Positions 25,401-36,148 of a stretch of 64,000 bases of DNA are shown here, one piece after another. Below the pieces are notes generated by a model. That model worked only from the letters and a program-made list of their open reading frames with translations, made no database searches and was not told where the DNA came from. Position 1 is the first letter of the stretch. The number at the start of each line of letters is the position of its first letter. This DNA is from Symsagittifera roscoffensis (lineage: Eukaryota > Xenacoelomorpha > Acoela > Convolutidae). A program made the position numbers and the translations under genes. The stretch is from positions 24,592,189 to 24,656,188 of the forward strand of contig NC_087064.1 of NCBI RefSeq assembly GCF_963678635.1. Direction: 5' to 3'.

Positions 25401-26994
25401 GGGTCGGAATAGAAGCTCAACTACTAAGGGGTGTAAATTTTTGGAACTTAAGAGCCAAGTGGACTCGGAAAATTGCGATCAACTTTGGATTCTAGATCGG
25501 GTTTATCAGAAGTGCCCGAACCAATTTTTTTTTTAAATTTTATTTTGGTTGTGGTTGCTTTGAGCTACTTAATAGCAAAGCTCGGGCAATCCGGGAACAT
25601 ATAAAAGAAGACCTCGGTGAGTGTATTAGGCAATTAACGCTCACTTGAGAAGAAGGGTTGTTCCCTGCTCTCGTGCACATGGAGCGGCCCGGGTGTGGGA
25701 GAGCTTTTTCATAGACTTTAGAAATTTTCGATCAGAGGTTGCCTTAAGCTACTTAGTAGGACAGCTCGGGCAATCGCAGGACCCCTAATAGAAGACATCG
25801 GCGAGTGTCTTAAACAAGACACACTCACTTGAGAAGACAGTTTCCTGGGCTTCGTTCTTTTGGAGTGTTCCAATCGAGGGAAGTATTTTTCATTAAAACT
25901 AAGTTTTAATTATCTGTTACTGAAACCATCACTGCTCTTTTATAAAATATTGTTCGATATTAAACGATGCAGTGATTTGATACGTCTGTAGCGGTAAAGT
26001 GATATTGAACAAAAAGATCGCTGTCACCTATAGGGTGTTCTTATCTAGTTATCGATTGTGTTTCGTGTGTTATTAAAATATCCTGGAAAGATTTGTGATA
26101 TTGTTATACCAGGTAACTTAGTAGACTAAAGTACCCTCCAACGTGACCCTCCGGATTAAGCTTAGTGTCTTACCAACCCTCCGAAGTAACCCTCCGGAGT
26201 AACTTAAGCCCCTTAACAACCCTCCTTAGTCAAGAATTAGAGGTACCCTCCGGGGCAGTTCGAACATCCTAAAAATCCCTTTAGGGTCGGAATAGAAGCT
26301 CAACTACTAACGGGTGTAAATTTCTGGAACTTAAGAGCCCAGTTGACTCGGAAAATTGCGATCAATTTTTGATTCTAGATCGGGTTTATCAGAAGTACCC
26401 GATCCAATTTTTTTTTATTTTGGTTGTGTGGTTGCCTTGAGCTACTTAATAGCAAAGCTCGGGCAATCCGGGATTATATAAAAGAAGACCTCGGTGAGTT
26501 TATTAGGCAATTTACGCTCACTTGAGAAGAAAAGTTGTTCCCTGCTCTCGTGCACATGGAGCGGCCCGGGTGTGGGAGAGCTTTTTTATAGACTTTAGAA
26601 ATTTTCGATCAGAGGTTGCCTTAAGCTATTTAGTAGGACAGCTCGGGCAATCGCAGGACCCCTAATAGAAGACATCGGCGAGTGTCTTAAACAAGGCACA
26701 CTCACTTGAGAAGACAGTTTCCTGGGCTTCGTTCTTTTGGAGTGTTCCAATCGAGGGAAGTCTTTTTCCTTAAAACTAAGTTTTAATTATCTGTTACTGA
26801 AACCATCACTGCTCTTTTATAAAATGTTGTTCGATCATAAACGAGGCAGTGATTTCATACGTCTGTAGCGGTAAAGTGATACTGAACAAAAAGATCGCTG
26901 TCACCTATAGGGTGTTCTTATCTAGTTATCGATTGTGTTCCGTGTGTTATTGTAATATCCTGGAAAGATTTGTGATATTGTTATACCAGGTAAC
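13496..26994 (+). repeat. Higher-order tandem array inside the leader (three large repeats)
   Basis: Large repeats begin at 13496, 16060 and 20046, each with cagtttatatgttatttccgg. Repeat 2 (16060-20045) and the first 4 kb of repeat 3 (20046 on) are almost identical at an offset of about 3,985, so this duplication is recent. Repeat 1 is shorter: it lacks about 540 bp (the 16632-17168 counterpart) and ends after fewer small units. The young element carries the 540-bp piece once (58200-58740), so repeat 1 has lost it. Confidence 0.75.
14621..26994 (+). repeat. Eleven copies of a unit of about 880 bp
   Basis: Units start with ttgactaaggtaccctcc at 14621, 15495, 17719, 18602, 19485, 21706, 22597, 23479, 24357, 25239 and 26122. 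The copies before 16060 and before 20046 are truncated by the next large repeat. Each unit contains ccctccgga clusters, a poly-T run, and two diverged half-repeats beginning ggttgcctt.agctactta and each containing ctcgggcaatc and cacttgagaag. Each ends in ttgttataccagg. The young element carries one such unit, so the amplification is specific to this copy. Confidence 0.8.
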
Positions 26995-27190
26995 TGAGAG
27001 GAGTTGGTAACATCTTAACACTAAGCAGGCCCTTTGTGTAGCTTCAGCTGAGTCGCTAATCGTATCTCGAAGAAATTGAAGGGATATTTTTTTGATATTA
27101 AAGGATTTGAGTGAAAAAGACTTGAGCAAGTTTTTTCGGGTTTAATTTTGGAACTTGTGCATTGCAGTCAATTTTTTTTTATCACGTAGC

Positions 27191-27654
27191 ATGCAGCGCA
27201 GAGACTCCTTAGGAGCAACAACTAAAAGTCCCAGGTTGAGCACGGGGACTACACGAAAGTTTAAAACACGGTGTAGCCGATCCACGATTTGCAGCATTTC
27301 CGAAGTTTTTGCTGACAAATCAACGACTAGAGATCAAGCTGGTCTTTCAGTGAGCGGAATGAAACTGAGAAGCGAGAAGAACCTCAATGACGATAAAGGG
27401 CGAAGTGCTGAGGCCGGACCGGCGAGTGGGACACCAACGGATCCCTTCGAGGAAGGGGAGCAAACACTGATCCGACCCGACTACCACCATCAAGCCGACC
27501 TGGAAGAGCCAGGCGAGGTTTTTGAACGGGAGGAAAATGAAAGAACGGAGGAGGCCTTGGAGCGTTCCGAGGTCGAACCGCGAGAAGAACTATTGTTCAA
27601 GGAAACGTCCAAATCGGAGACTAAGAGTAACAGGGGGAGAAAGGAACAATCCTA
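27191..27654 (+). pseudogene. gag: gag N-terminal fragment of element A
   Basis: It starts with the same MQRRDSLG as gag of the 24-kb element. The sequence upstream of this Met is unrelated in the two copies, which fixes the start. The frame stays open with clear similarity (SRSTRKFKTR-like basic stretch, LSVSEMKLRSEKNL-type motif, acidic DPFEEGE.TLIRPD, repeated EVER.EE) for about 155 codons. It then breaks at about 27650 where PLE sequence begins. The rest of gag, pol and ORF3 is absent. Confidence 0.8.
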
Positions 27655-28872
27655 CTGGCGATTGCTAATACGCCAGTAGTTCATCAAGTGGGCGCGGCGC
27701 ATAGTTGTTCGTGCGATGGGAGGATATGCTGTTGTTCAGCTCGGCGTGCCGGATAATAATCTGCTTACTGACCAGAGATTGCAGTTCCAATAACACTCGT
27801 AAATTCTTCCCCCTATTCAAGGTATTAGGGTTCAAAGAAAGGCCGGCGACAGCGTAGACCTTCTGCTGCGTCTCTCTCCGTTCCTCTTGCTCGTATCTTT
27901 CAGGCTGTGATAACGGAAGCTGGCAGCTACAATCATCGCCATTTCAACTCAAACACTACTTACAATATGAACAAAAAGTGGTAGTAAAATTCTGTACAAG
28001 TAGAGAAAAAAAATTCGAACTAATGACTGTTTTCATTAAAGGAATATAACAGTTTGCTTATAGCTTATCGCTAAAAAAGGGTTAGAATTTAACAAAAATG
28101 GTTGTAAGAAATAAAATTTTAATTTAAACGTTTTCGCACATTTTGTGCATCATCTGGATTGAAATTTTTTACAATATTTACAAAACGATCAACGATCTGA
28201 AAAATGAGAAACATGTCTAAAAATGCTCTAAAACTTTAAACCAATCAAATTTAATTAACTGTAAATACATAATATAATTACGTAATCATGAATAACATTT
28301 TCCTGTAAATTTCTGAGATTATTAAGTTTTTTGTTCTTTCATGGTTATAAAGTTTCGATTTGGGAATAATTCTGATTCTGACATGTCAGTTTTTTAACTT
28401 TTAGCCATGTTATACATAGATTATAGTTTTAGTGATAATTCCCGGCTCCTGAATTGATCGCGTGTGTTGATCTTAGGCCTCTCCCTCCAAATATGCAAAG
28501 CCTCTAGTGTCAGTAGCTTATCAGTGTTAGCTGTTTTGTCTATAATCTCTGACTTCAGCTCAGCAGTACCGCCTACCTCCATATTACATTCTAACAAGTG
28601 TTGCCCCACTGGGGAGTCCCCTTTTCATCGACCCTCGTGGCTAAATTTTGGACTGTCTGGCCGACATAGGTGGAGTTACATCCATTATATCTAAGCTTGT
28701 ACACCACTTTGGATCTCAGTTCACGAGCAAAGGAAGTTTTGAGGGATGGAAAACAAGTTTTCAATTTTCTTGTTGTAAAATTTATTTGCGCCCCGGATAT
28801 TAGCCGAACTTTTGCAGCTAAAAGTTGAGATGGATTGCCTCGATTTTGCATTGTAAGAAGGGGGATGAGTCC
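27655..28872 (-). mobile_element. PLE1-type 3' fragment
   Basis: It is homologous to 6386-7500: the same tail, ribozyme-like motif (28114-28167) and GIY-YIG coding part (28851-28591, with VVYKL..NGCNSTYVGQT). It starts with a perfect 9-bp palindrome, ctactggcg / cgccagtag (27651-27679), partly shared with 6390-6405. The region 28170-28440 is AT-rich and has no gene. It cuts off the element A gag. Confidence 0.65.
28114..28167 (-). ncRNA. Hammerhead-like motif in PLE fragment (core mutated)
   Basis: It has the same layout as 6911-6963: GCACA/TGTGC stem II, GAAA and the short AA/CG/TT stem III. The first core box reads CAGATGA instead of CTGATGA. That core change would be expected to abolish activity. 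Confidence 0.5.
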
Positions 28873-29498
28873 TTAAAGATCATTTAGGGAAAGAAAAATT
28901 AAGAGGTGAAAGCATCAGAATCGAAAAATGGTAAATGGTTGAAAGACTCATCCCCCTTCTTACAATGCGAAATCGTGGCAATCCATCTCAACTTTTAGCT
29001 GCAAAGGTTCGGCTAATATCCGGGGCGCAAATAAATTTTACAACAAGAAAATTGAAAACTTGTTTTCCATCCCTCAAAACTTCCTTTGCTCGTGAACTGA
29101 GATCCAAAGTGGTGTACAAGCTTAGATATAATGGATGTAATTCCACCTATGTTGGCCAGACAGTCCAAAATTTAGCCACGAGGGTCGATGAAAAAGGGAC
29201 TCCCCAGTGGGGCAACACTTGTTAGAATGTAAATAGGAGGTAGGCGGTACTGCTGAGCTGAAGTCAGAGATTATAGAAAAAACAGCCAACACTCATAAGC
29301 TACTGACACTAGAGGCTTTGCATTTTTGGAGGGAGAGGCCTAAGATCAACACACGCGATGAATTCAGGAGCCGGGATTTAACACTAAAATTATAGTCTAT
29401 GTATAAAATGGCTAAAAATTGACATGTCAGAATCAGAACTATTCCCAAATCGAAAGTTTATAACCATGAAAGATCAAAAAACTAAAATCTCAGAAATT
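28316..29498. repeat. Long hairpin: inverted copies of a PLE 3' end
   Basis: The left arm, about 28316-28872, and the right arm, about 28943-29498, are inverted copies of each other, separated by about 70 bp. Both encode the same GIY-YIG segment (minus strand at 28851-28591, plus strand at 28935-29225) with very few differences. Transcription through it would give a long double-stranded RNA hairpin. Confidence 0.8.
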
Positions 29499-29502
29499 CA
29501 AA

Positions 29503-30450
29503 CGACTTTTGATCAGTTTCCGTTTTTATGCAAAAACAACCACATAGCTGTGTCTCTGACCTCTAGACTACTTGATTACTATTAAAACATGGCTAGAAAA
29601 CCTTAATCTGCTAAAACTACAAAAAACACAACAACAACCGTATTAGTGAGAGACAGTCGGACGAGAACGATATAAAAAACGGAGCCTCTTATCATGACGA
29701 TCGCGCACGATAAGACAACTAATTGGAGACAAAACATTGAAACGAAGCTTCAGTGGGGAAGAAGGAGTGAGCAGTACCCTCCCGTGCCACGAATTGGGAG
29801 TAATAACAACGTCATTACAGAAAAAGCACGGAATCGGAGGCTCGGCCCCCCAGAGACATCATATGGTGAAGGACTGTGATAAATTGACTTTTCAGCTTCT
29901 TTGATGTCATAAGCCTTTGAATTGACGCCGGTATTATTTGTTATTTTAGAATATGAGTAGCTAGGAAGAGGAAAGGGTCAATCCATCTCCAATGGATTTA
30001 ATATAGAACTGTCACAAAAAAAACATTGTAAAATAGGATATTCGAGCCGTGTTTTTAATAGCAATCATGTAGTCTGGGGATCCGAGACCCAGCTATGTGG
30101 TTGTCTTCGCATGTAAACGGAAGCTGATATAAAAGTCGTTTGACTGATTGCCTGAAAATAGCAACTTTTTACATAGCCCTAAACAGACCAGAAAATCAAC
30201 TGGCTAGGTCGAGACAGTAAAAAACGAGTAGAAATAGGTAACTGATGTCGGTTAGTTTTTTATAGGTACTTTTTCTACGCTCCGTCACTGTGTAGTATTT
30301 GGGCAAAAGTTACATAGGTGTTTTTATGGCGCTCCTGGGTGGCCCTGTCAAAGACATAAGATCAACTTGATCAGCAAACGTTTAAGCGACGAGCCCTCCG
30401 CTCCAGTTAGAAGGCCTTAATGACCTTTGTTGTACTAGGGGGAAGGTGCC
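29503..30450 (+). repeat. Type-alpha LTR remnants and leader start
   Basis: 29503-29610 is a minus-oriented LTR scrap that begins at the same gacttttgatcag junction as 11725. 29611-30314 is the 3' part of a plus-oriented alpha LTR (equivalent to 12421-13112). 30315-30450 is leader with the tggcgctcctggg block and the gtactagggggaaggtgcc end. The next base belongs to a beta LTR. No gene is present: the 61-codon frame at 29694 is LTR sequence. Confidence 0.65.
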
Positions 30451-31142
30451 CACTACCAAAACACACCCCTTCTAGAAAATAAGATCGTCCCCATACTTAG
30501 GTCTCAAAATACCCAAAATACGCGAACGCCGTTAAAAACAGTGTCGGAAAAATCCGTATGGTTACTTTTTATTAGACAGTGGAGCTTTGATCCATTTCAG
30601 ATGGATCAACCTAAAACTCGCCTTATCTCAGCATAACATTTTAAAATACACTCAAGAAATTCAAATTGGGTACTCATATACCGGCGTTTTCTAAAATTTG
30701 TGAAACTAAATCAATAAGCAACGCAGAATAACTAAGGAATTAAGTTTTGACTCGAGGAGTTTTAAACTAACAAGTCCCATCTTGAGAATTGAGTGTTAAC
30801 TTGAGATATAAGTTTTTGTCGCTGGACCATTGGGAGACTTCGATTGTCTACTTTTCTAGCGAAGGCTCACTCTGGTCCACTTCTGATTAGCTTCTTTGTT
30901 GTTCGTAACCACACTGCCTTCTGTTTCGAACAAGGCAGCACTACTCTGGTATATTTCTAGGTCTGGAAAATGCGATTGTATATCGGTTCTACTGATTCTT
31001 AATATTTTCTCAATTTCAGTTGTCGCAATAAACTTGAGCATGAAATGTCCAATTCGAATTTTTGAAAAATTTCATTTCACCCCAAAATTACGTTTCTCGT
31101 GTTGCTCAAGGTTAAACTTCCAAATATGACCGACTGGCACAT
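30451..31142 (-). repeat. Type-beta LTR, minus strand, copy 1
   Basis: It is homologous to 33311-34042 throughout (cactaccaaaaca, tccatttcagatgg, accattgggagactt, gaaaaatt.caattc). Read on the minus strand it begins near tgccagtcggtcatatttgg and so matches the start of the 3' LTR of element B. Open frames on either strand differ between the copies and are not supported. Confidence 0.55.
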
Positions 31143-31685
31143 TGAACGATTGGACAAATTGGGAAGGGTTAGTTTCAACTGACATGCTAATTTTTAAAAT
31201 TTCGATTTGGACTTGAACGACACGTAACCTTTTTATATTTTGCACAGACTGAAACGGTGAAACACAATAACAATAGTTGCAGTGGAAAAACTACGAGAAA
31301 ACGACAACAGATTGAAAATGTAATTGGAGATTGTCAGGAACCATTTCAAGTTGTAACGATTGTGCCGCAACAATCGTTACACCGTAGAACCCGAGAAAAA
31401 GGAAGGGCGCTGGGACGGCGTGTACATCCTTCCGGAAAGAAAAAAGAGTGCTATTTCCCCGGATTCTAGAATCCGGAGGGGTCTCGGGCCTAGAACTCAA
31501 ACTGTTTTATAAAACCTTTTAGCTTCCTGGTCATGTCTTGAGTTGAATTTAATAAACATCCAGATTCATTTTCAGAAAATGTGAAGCTAGGAGTGAGGGA
31601 AAGGGTTGATCCTTCTTCGATGGAGTTGATGATTTTTATTTACTGAACAAAAACAATAGTAATATATTGAGAATGCGTTAAAATT

Positions 31686-31741
31686 GTAAATTCAAACAAA
31701 CGTTTTCGCACATTTTTGTGCATCTTCAGGTTTTAAAAATT
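31686..31741 (-). ncRNA. Hammerhead-like motif near the 3' end of PLE2
   Basis: On the minus strand it reads CTGAAGA (allowed variable position), a GCACA/TGTGC hairpin with a longer A loop, GAAA, then a two-base-pair stem III closed by CG. Stem I pairs for about six of the first seven positions. It lies some 20 bp inside the element end that carries the target-site duplication, as expected for a PLE pLTR ribozyme. The PLE2 family is clearly different from PLE1, so the motif is conserved beyond recent copying. Confidence 0.6.
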
Positions 31742-32039
31742 CTAAACTATCTGTACAAAATGATCAAAGATCATAAAAGTGTCATACACATCGTTACTTC
31801 AACGTTTTAAAAATTCAACCAATCAAAACTTTACAAATATCACCGAAATCATGTAACAACTATTATGTAACAACTTTAAACCTTTTGTCACAAATTTTTG
31901 AGAATTTTCACCCTTTTTGTTTTCACAGTTTCGTTTTGTCGCTAATTTTTATGCTAACATATTAGTTGTTTCAAAATTTTGTTGTTTTAGCCAGAATTTT
32001 CGATTCTGGAACTATAGCCTTAGTGTCAGCTCCCTACTT

Positions 32040-33051
32040 CTAAACTCGTCAAGCGTGTTAATTGCCGGTCTCTCTTTCCTAATGTGCAACGTCGCTAATG
32101 TAAGTAACTTGATGCTGCTGGACGCATGGTCGATTATTTTCCATTTAAATTCAGACTTACCCTTCTCACTACCACACTGCCTTATTTGCTGTCAATCTGG
32201 GGTAACCTCCTTTCGGTGTTCCTCAATCCTTGTGGTGAAGTGTCGGACCGTCTGGCCAACATAGATGGATTTGCACCCACAACATTCAAACCTGTACACC
32301 ACTTTTGATTTCAGTTCACTGGAAAAGGAGGATTTTAGAGAGGGCATACAAGTTTTCATTTTCCTCGTCGTGAATATTATCAGCGCATTGGTGATATCGC
32401 GCACTTTTTTTGCTAATGTCTGGCTGTGATTCCCCCTTATTGGACCATCAAGATGTGTGGTGAATCACTGCTATAATCACAGGGCTTCTTTTTCTCAGCC
32501 ATGTTCTTCTTGTTTTTGCCCCCGCTGATGATCTTTTCAAGGGGATGGGATGCAACCTGCGACGACCAACTCTCCGGATATTGGTTATCCAACCCCTGCT
32601 CACGGTTGATTTTCATAGCTTTTTTCATATTCTTCCCTTGTTGACGTACTGAGAAAACCCGGTGAACAGTTCCTTCAATCACACTTCTCTTGTACTGAAG
32701 GGGGGCGCAGCTTCTAAAATTTAGTACGTTACCTGTATCTGTTGGTTTTTGATACCACCCACAGCTATTTTTCCTGCTTTTGTCAATACTAATTTGTAAA
32801 TTCAAAAATGGTAAATTTCCGTTTGTGTTTGGTGTCTCGTTTGCGAACTAAAAATTTGGATGTAGTAAGTTTGCAGCCTGTAGCACTTTTTCAGTATCAC
32901 CTTTCACTGTTCTCACTATATCGTCAACGTAACGGAGAAACAACTTAGCTTGCTGCACTGACTTATCTTTCTCTCTTATTGCGATGCTTTTTCTACAGTA
33001 CCAGTAATATGCAACATGTACCAGTAATATGTACCAGTAATTGCGATGCAT
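32040..33051 (-). pseudogene. PLE2 RT C-terminus and GIY-YIG, frameshifted
   Basis: The RT catalytic block FLRYVDDIVRTVKGD is intact (about 32950-32890). A thumb-like region with RSCAPLQYKRSVIEGTVHR (32805-32437) follows. The GIY-YIG segment KVVYRFECCGCKSIYVGQTVR lies in a different frame (32404-32192), so at least one indel intervenes. The N-terminal half of the gene is missing. Confidence 0.75.
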
Positions 33052-33310
33052 TTTCTACAGTATAGTAATATATTAAATATTAGTAGCCCTGTTTTTAGGA
33101 GTGACCTCGTGGTCTGGCGATACTGAGACCCAGCCATAAGCTGTAACAGTCGCCTACTTCGGTAACATATGAGAATAAGAAAAATAAGCCCTATAAACAT
33201 TGGCTCAAGAGTCAGGGACACTATCTTTTGTGTTTTTCTACCTCAAAAACGGTCGGAGCCAATTCGGTTCATTTGCGACATGAGACTAGAACCCGTTAGA
33301 GCTTAAAGGC

Positions 33311-34042
33311 CACTACCAAAACACCCCCCACTCTAGAAAATAAAAACGTCTCCATACTTAGGTCTCAATATACCCAAAATAAACGAACGCCGTTAAAAAC
33401 AGGGTCGGAACAATCCGTTAAGTTACTTTTTATAGGACAGTGGAACTTTGATCCATTTCAGATGGATCAACCTGAAACTCGCCTTACCGCAACATACTTA
33501 TCACAAAATGCACTCGGGAAATTTAATTTAGGTACTTACATAGCAGCACACTTGAGAATCAGAGTAATTAAACTAATTAATAACTCTGGCATGAATATAA
33601 TTGAATATAACTCGAGAAGTTTTCTAACAATGAGTTCCAATCAAAGGAAATGAGTTTTAACTTGAGAATGTAGTTTTGGGTCTGAACCATTGGGAGACTT
33701 CAGTTGTCTACCTTTCCATTGAAGGTTCACTCTGGTTCAGTTGAATTGCGATCTTCTTTCGTAATCACTCTGTCTCCTATATCAAGATAGGACAGCTCTA
33801 CTCTCGTGGTTCTTTTTATTATCTCGGAAATTGCGAATAGCAATTTCCCGCTGTTTCTTCTGTCACTTTCCCGCTGTTGCGATTCGGTCGTTCTGATTTT
33901 ATATTTGATGTTTTCAGTTGTCGCAAGAAAACTGAGCATGACAGATTCAATTCGAATTTTTGAAAAATTAAACTTCATTCCAAAACCACGTATTTCGTAT
34001 TCCTCAAGGTCAAACTTCCAGATATGACCGACTGGCACATAC
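33311..34042 (-). repeat. Type-beta LTR: 3' LTR of element B
   Basis: On the minus strand it starts TGTGCCAGTCGG at 34042. It is directly preceded by ggagta and a gacat(c/t)gat block, which parallels the PPT/LTR junctions at 37033 and 2567. This places it at the 3' end of element B, whose ORF3 remnant lies just upstream at 34481-36148. The other end lacks a CA terminus and may be truncated. Confidence 0.6.
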
Positions 34043-34480
34043 TCCATGACTCAAGATCGATGTCCTCATCGCGTGCTGTTGTCTGTCAGTGAATCCCCAG
34101 AAACCCGAGTGTTGCTCAAGGTACAGTGCCAGTGGTCATTTACAGAAGTTTGCAGCAGACTTAAGTTTATCTACACCCCAAATTTCACAACCATGTAAAA
34201 TTTTCACACTATTGCTAAACAGCAATCAAAATCTGCACACACCTGCACAATTCAATTTTCGTTTTTTAAGCTAGTAATTTAAAATTTCTTTTGTCCTATT
34301 CAATCAGGAAATTGTCATGCAGCATTTTGATTTATATAATAGATATAACATATTAATAACAATATCTCATTTGTTAAAACTTCTTTTTCGTGAACCCAGA
34401 TTTCATCCAAGTTCACCCTCGAGCCCCTTTCCTTCCCTCTCAAGGCTGAAGACTCTAGAATCCCCCATTGAGCTACCTGC
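34043..34480 (-). other. 3' noncoding tail of element B
   Basis: It lies between the decayed ORF3 end and the beta LTR. I see no gene. It is shorter than the 746-bp tail of the young element, and its LTR-proximal end keeps the PPT-like block in degraded form. Confidence 0.5.
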
Positions 34481-36148
34481 TCATCTCGCGTTCTTCGCCT
34501 TCGAGGTACCAGACCCAGACGTATTTGACACCGTAATCTGCTTCAACAGTGCCTCTTCATAATCGGAGCTAATCACGATCTCTTCCCAGGCTTTCAGCTG
34601 TTCATAGGACCGCATCCATTCCCGTTGTTCCGGCAATCTCTTTGTTTGGTTGGGCAAACTCTTCAACCTCGACTCTCGGTTCAAACAGAAGTAATTGTGC
34701 AGACTCAGGCTAACGTTCTTCGCCAAGTCTTCCTCCAGTATCGACTCTCTCGCCTAGATATTGTTTTTTAACACTCTACCAACTCTTTTCCATCCCGTCG
34801 TGATCGCATTTCGATGGGTCACCAGAGGTCTCTTGAAAGCCTCCGCTCCTATCTCGGCCAGGAACTTTCGATATTCCTTTTGATATTTCTTCATATGATG
34901 CTTCGTTACCATGTACAACCAGGATGTCAATGTCGCTCGAAACCAAGGAAAGAACCTTATGCGGCTCCATACGTGTCTGACTTCCGTTGGTATGGCGATT
35001 ACCTTGCATGCAGTCTCAAACATCAAGTCTCCTGCTGTAAGCTATCGCGTATATCGACTCCGCCGTTGGCGTCTTAGACTCCCGATACTTCGTTACATTT
35101 TCTTCAATCCATCGTAGAGCCAGCATCGTGCTCACCGCCAAGATGGTCACCTTCTGCTGATGATTGGGCAGTCCTAACGACCGAATTTCTTCCACATCCC
35201 AGATCAGGCAGAGGTTTGCGTGAGCCGGATACCACACCGGATACCAGACAGTGGCATGGACTTTCCCCATGTGTGAAGTCAATACTCCTAAGGTTGCGCT
35301 CTCCCGAGGCTTCTAGGAGAGGCTCAAGTTCCATCATCTTCTCGTGTATTGCATCGTTCTCCTCCATGTTTAGAGCACCACCCATAGGTTTCCCGATCAC
35401 GTTTTCTCTCTCGTGGTCACTTGTGTTTTCACTTTCCAAACCCAAAGTTCTTCCCCCCAGATTTCACTCAAGTCATCCCTCTGTTTCCTCGGCACTGTCC
35501 CTCTGATTTTCCTCAACAACCTGTGTGAGTGATGCGACATCCGAGCCAGTCTTACACACTTGGGCACTGAGAAGGCCTTGTCTTTTAATACCCTTTGGCT
35601 GGATACCTCCACCATCGCCATGTGCAATCGGTAGTGGCTGCCACATAGGTTGGCCATCACTGACCCCACTAAGGACTTCGCATTTAGAGGCAGACCATAT
35701 GCTTCGCTCATAGGAAATCCCATTTCCGCTTCAAGTCCAACCTTCCAGCTCTTGATGTGTTTCTGGGTTACCTGCAACACCCCGGGCCATGACTCCACAC
35801 TCAACGCGGTCACCAAGTGGTGTTCAGACTCTAGCCTCTCCAGTGACTGCAGACTGCACATTATCGAGAAGAATCCCAGAGCTGTTGCTATATTCACCCT
35901 TGTACTCGCGTAACACTCAGCCACTATCTGTACTTCACTCATCTCCCTCTCTGTGATGTCTTCAAACCAGGTGACTAGATCTTCTTTTTGGAAGGACTGT
36001 ATCCTAACGCATGACCGTCCATCACAGGTGTGCTCGCCATTTCCACACGTCGAGTCAAGACAACTGCCCGGCTCCATTTTCTTCACTGACCCTAGTTTAC
36101 TCGTCGCTTCGCTTGACTCCTTCATCTGAGGCAAGATCAGCTTGTGCA
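34481..36148 (-). pseudogene. Element B ORF3, C-terminal part
   Basis: It matches the last 550 or so residues of ORF3 in the young element: NIATALGF..M, SLERLE.....TALSVE, AFSVPKCVRLARM, PCHCL, LIWDVEE, then FPWFRA, THRNAITT and a LSLHNYFC.NRE block. It needs frame changes near 35440, 35280 and 35020 and so is not translatable as one protein. The site of the young copy's TAA at 38436 is CGG (Arg) here, at 35181-35183. Its 5' continuation is at 60587-64000, beyond the nested 24-kb insertion. Confidence 0.8.

Larger units (their letters stand above)
13113..27190 (+). other. Element A leader, 14 kb of noncoding repeats
   Basis: This is one continuous untranslated leader between a 5' LTR and the gag start at 27191. 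It parallels the 3.1-kb leader of the young element (56564-59702) in the same order: primer-site block, ccctccgctcc, gtactaggggg..ggtgc, a ccggggccggag..ggtgggaa block, the A-rich aaaacaaaaaag stretch, gtttatatgttatttccggacgag, a CCCTCCGAAG-rich stretch, then a repeat unit of about 880 bp. Here the inner parts are multiplied. The many open frames of 60-90 codons recur with the repeats, differ by frameshift between copies and look like chance, so I annotate no gene. Confidence 0.75.
31666..33062 (-). mobile_element. Truncated Penelope-like element PLE2
   Basis: It is inserted in a gamma LTR. The words flanking it, atagtaatatatt, occur on both sides (31651-31665 and about 33062-33076) and look like a 13-bp target-site duplication. 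It holds the C-terminal part of a PLE gene and a hammerhead-like motif at the 3' end. It differs strongly in sequence from PLE1, so it is a separate family. Confidence 0.75.
31143..33310 (+). repeat. Type-gamma LTR split by PLE2
   Basis: 31143-31665 follows 2580-3180 of the gamma LTR (ggacaaa.tg, aacggtgaa.., aagggttgatccttcttcgatgga, ctgaacaaaaacaatagtaatata). 33063-33310 resumes with tagtagccctgtttttaggagtgacctcg, which matches 400-480. The gap between them is PLE2. Sequence after about 33140 is diverged and I see no gene in it. Confidence 0.65.

Noticed and set aside
13496-26994. CRISPR array or centromeric satellite
   Set aside because: The units are about 880 bp with no short repeat-spacer pattern, and the array is enclosed between an LTR and gag of one element.
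30856-31041. Minus-strand frame resembling 33727-34047 as a shared protein
   Set aside because: Both lie in beta LTR copies, and the similarity follows the nucleotide repeat. The reading frame is broken in one copy.
34814-35117. Plus-strand open frames across 34800-36300
   Set aside because: They are antisense shadows of the element B ORF3 remnant, which has clear homologues on the minus strand.
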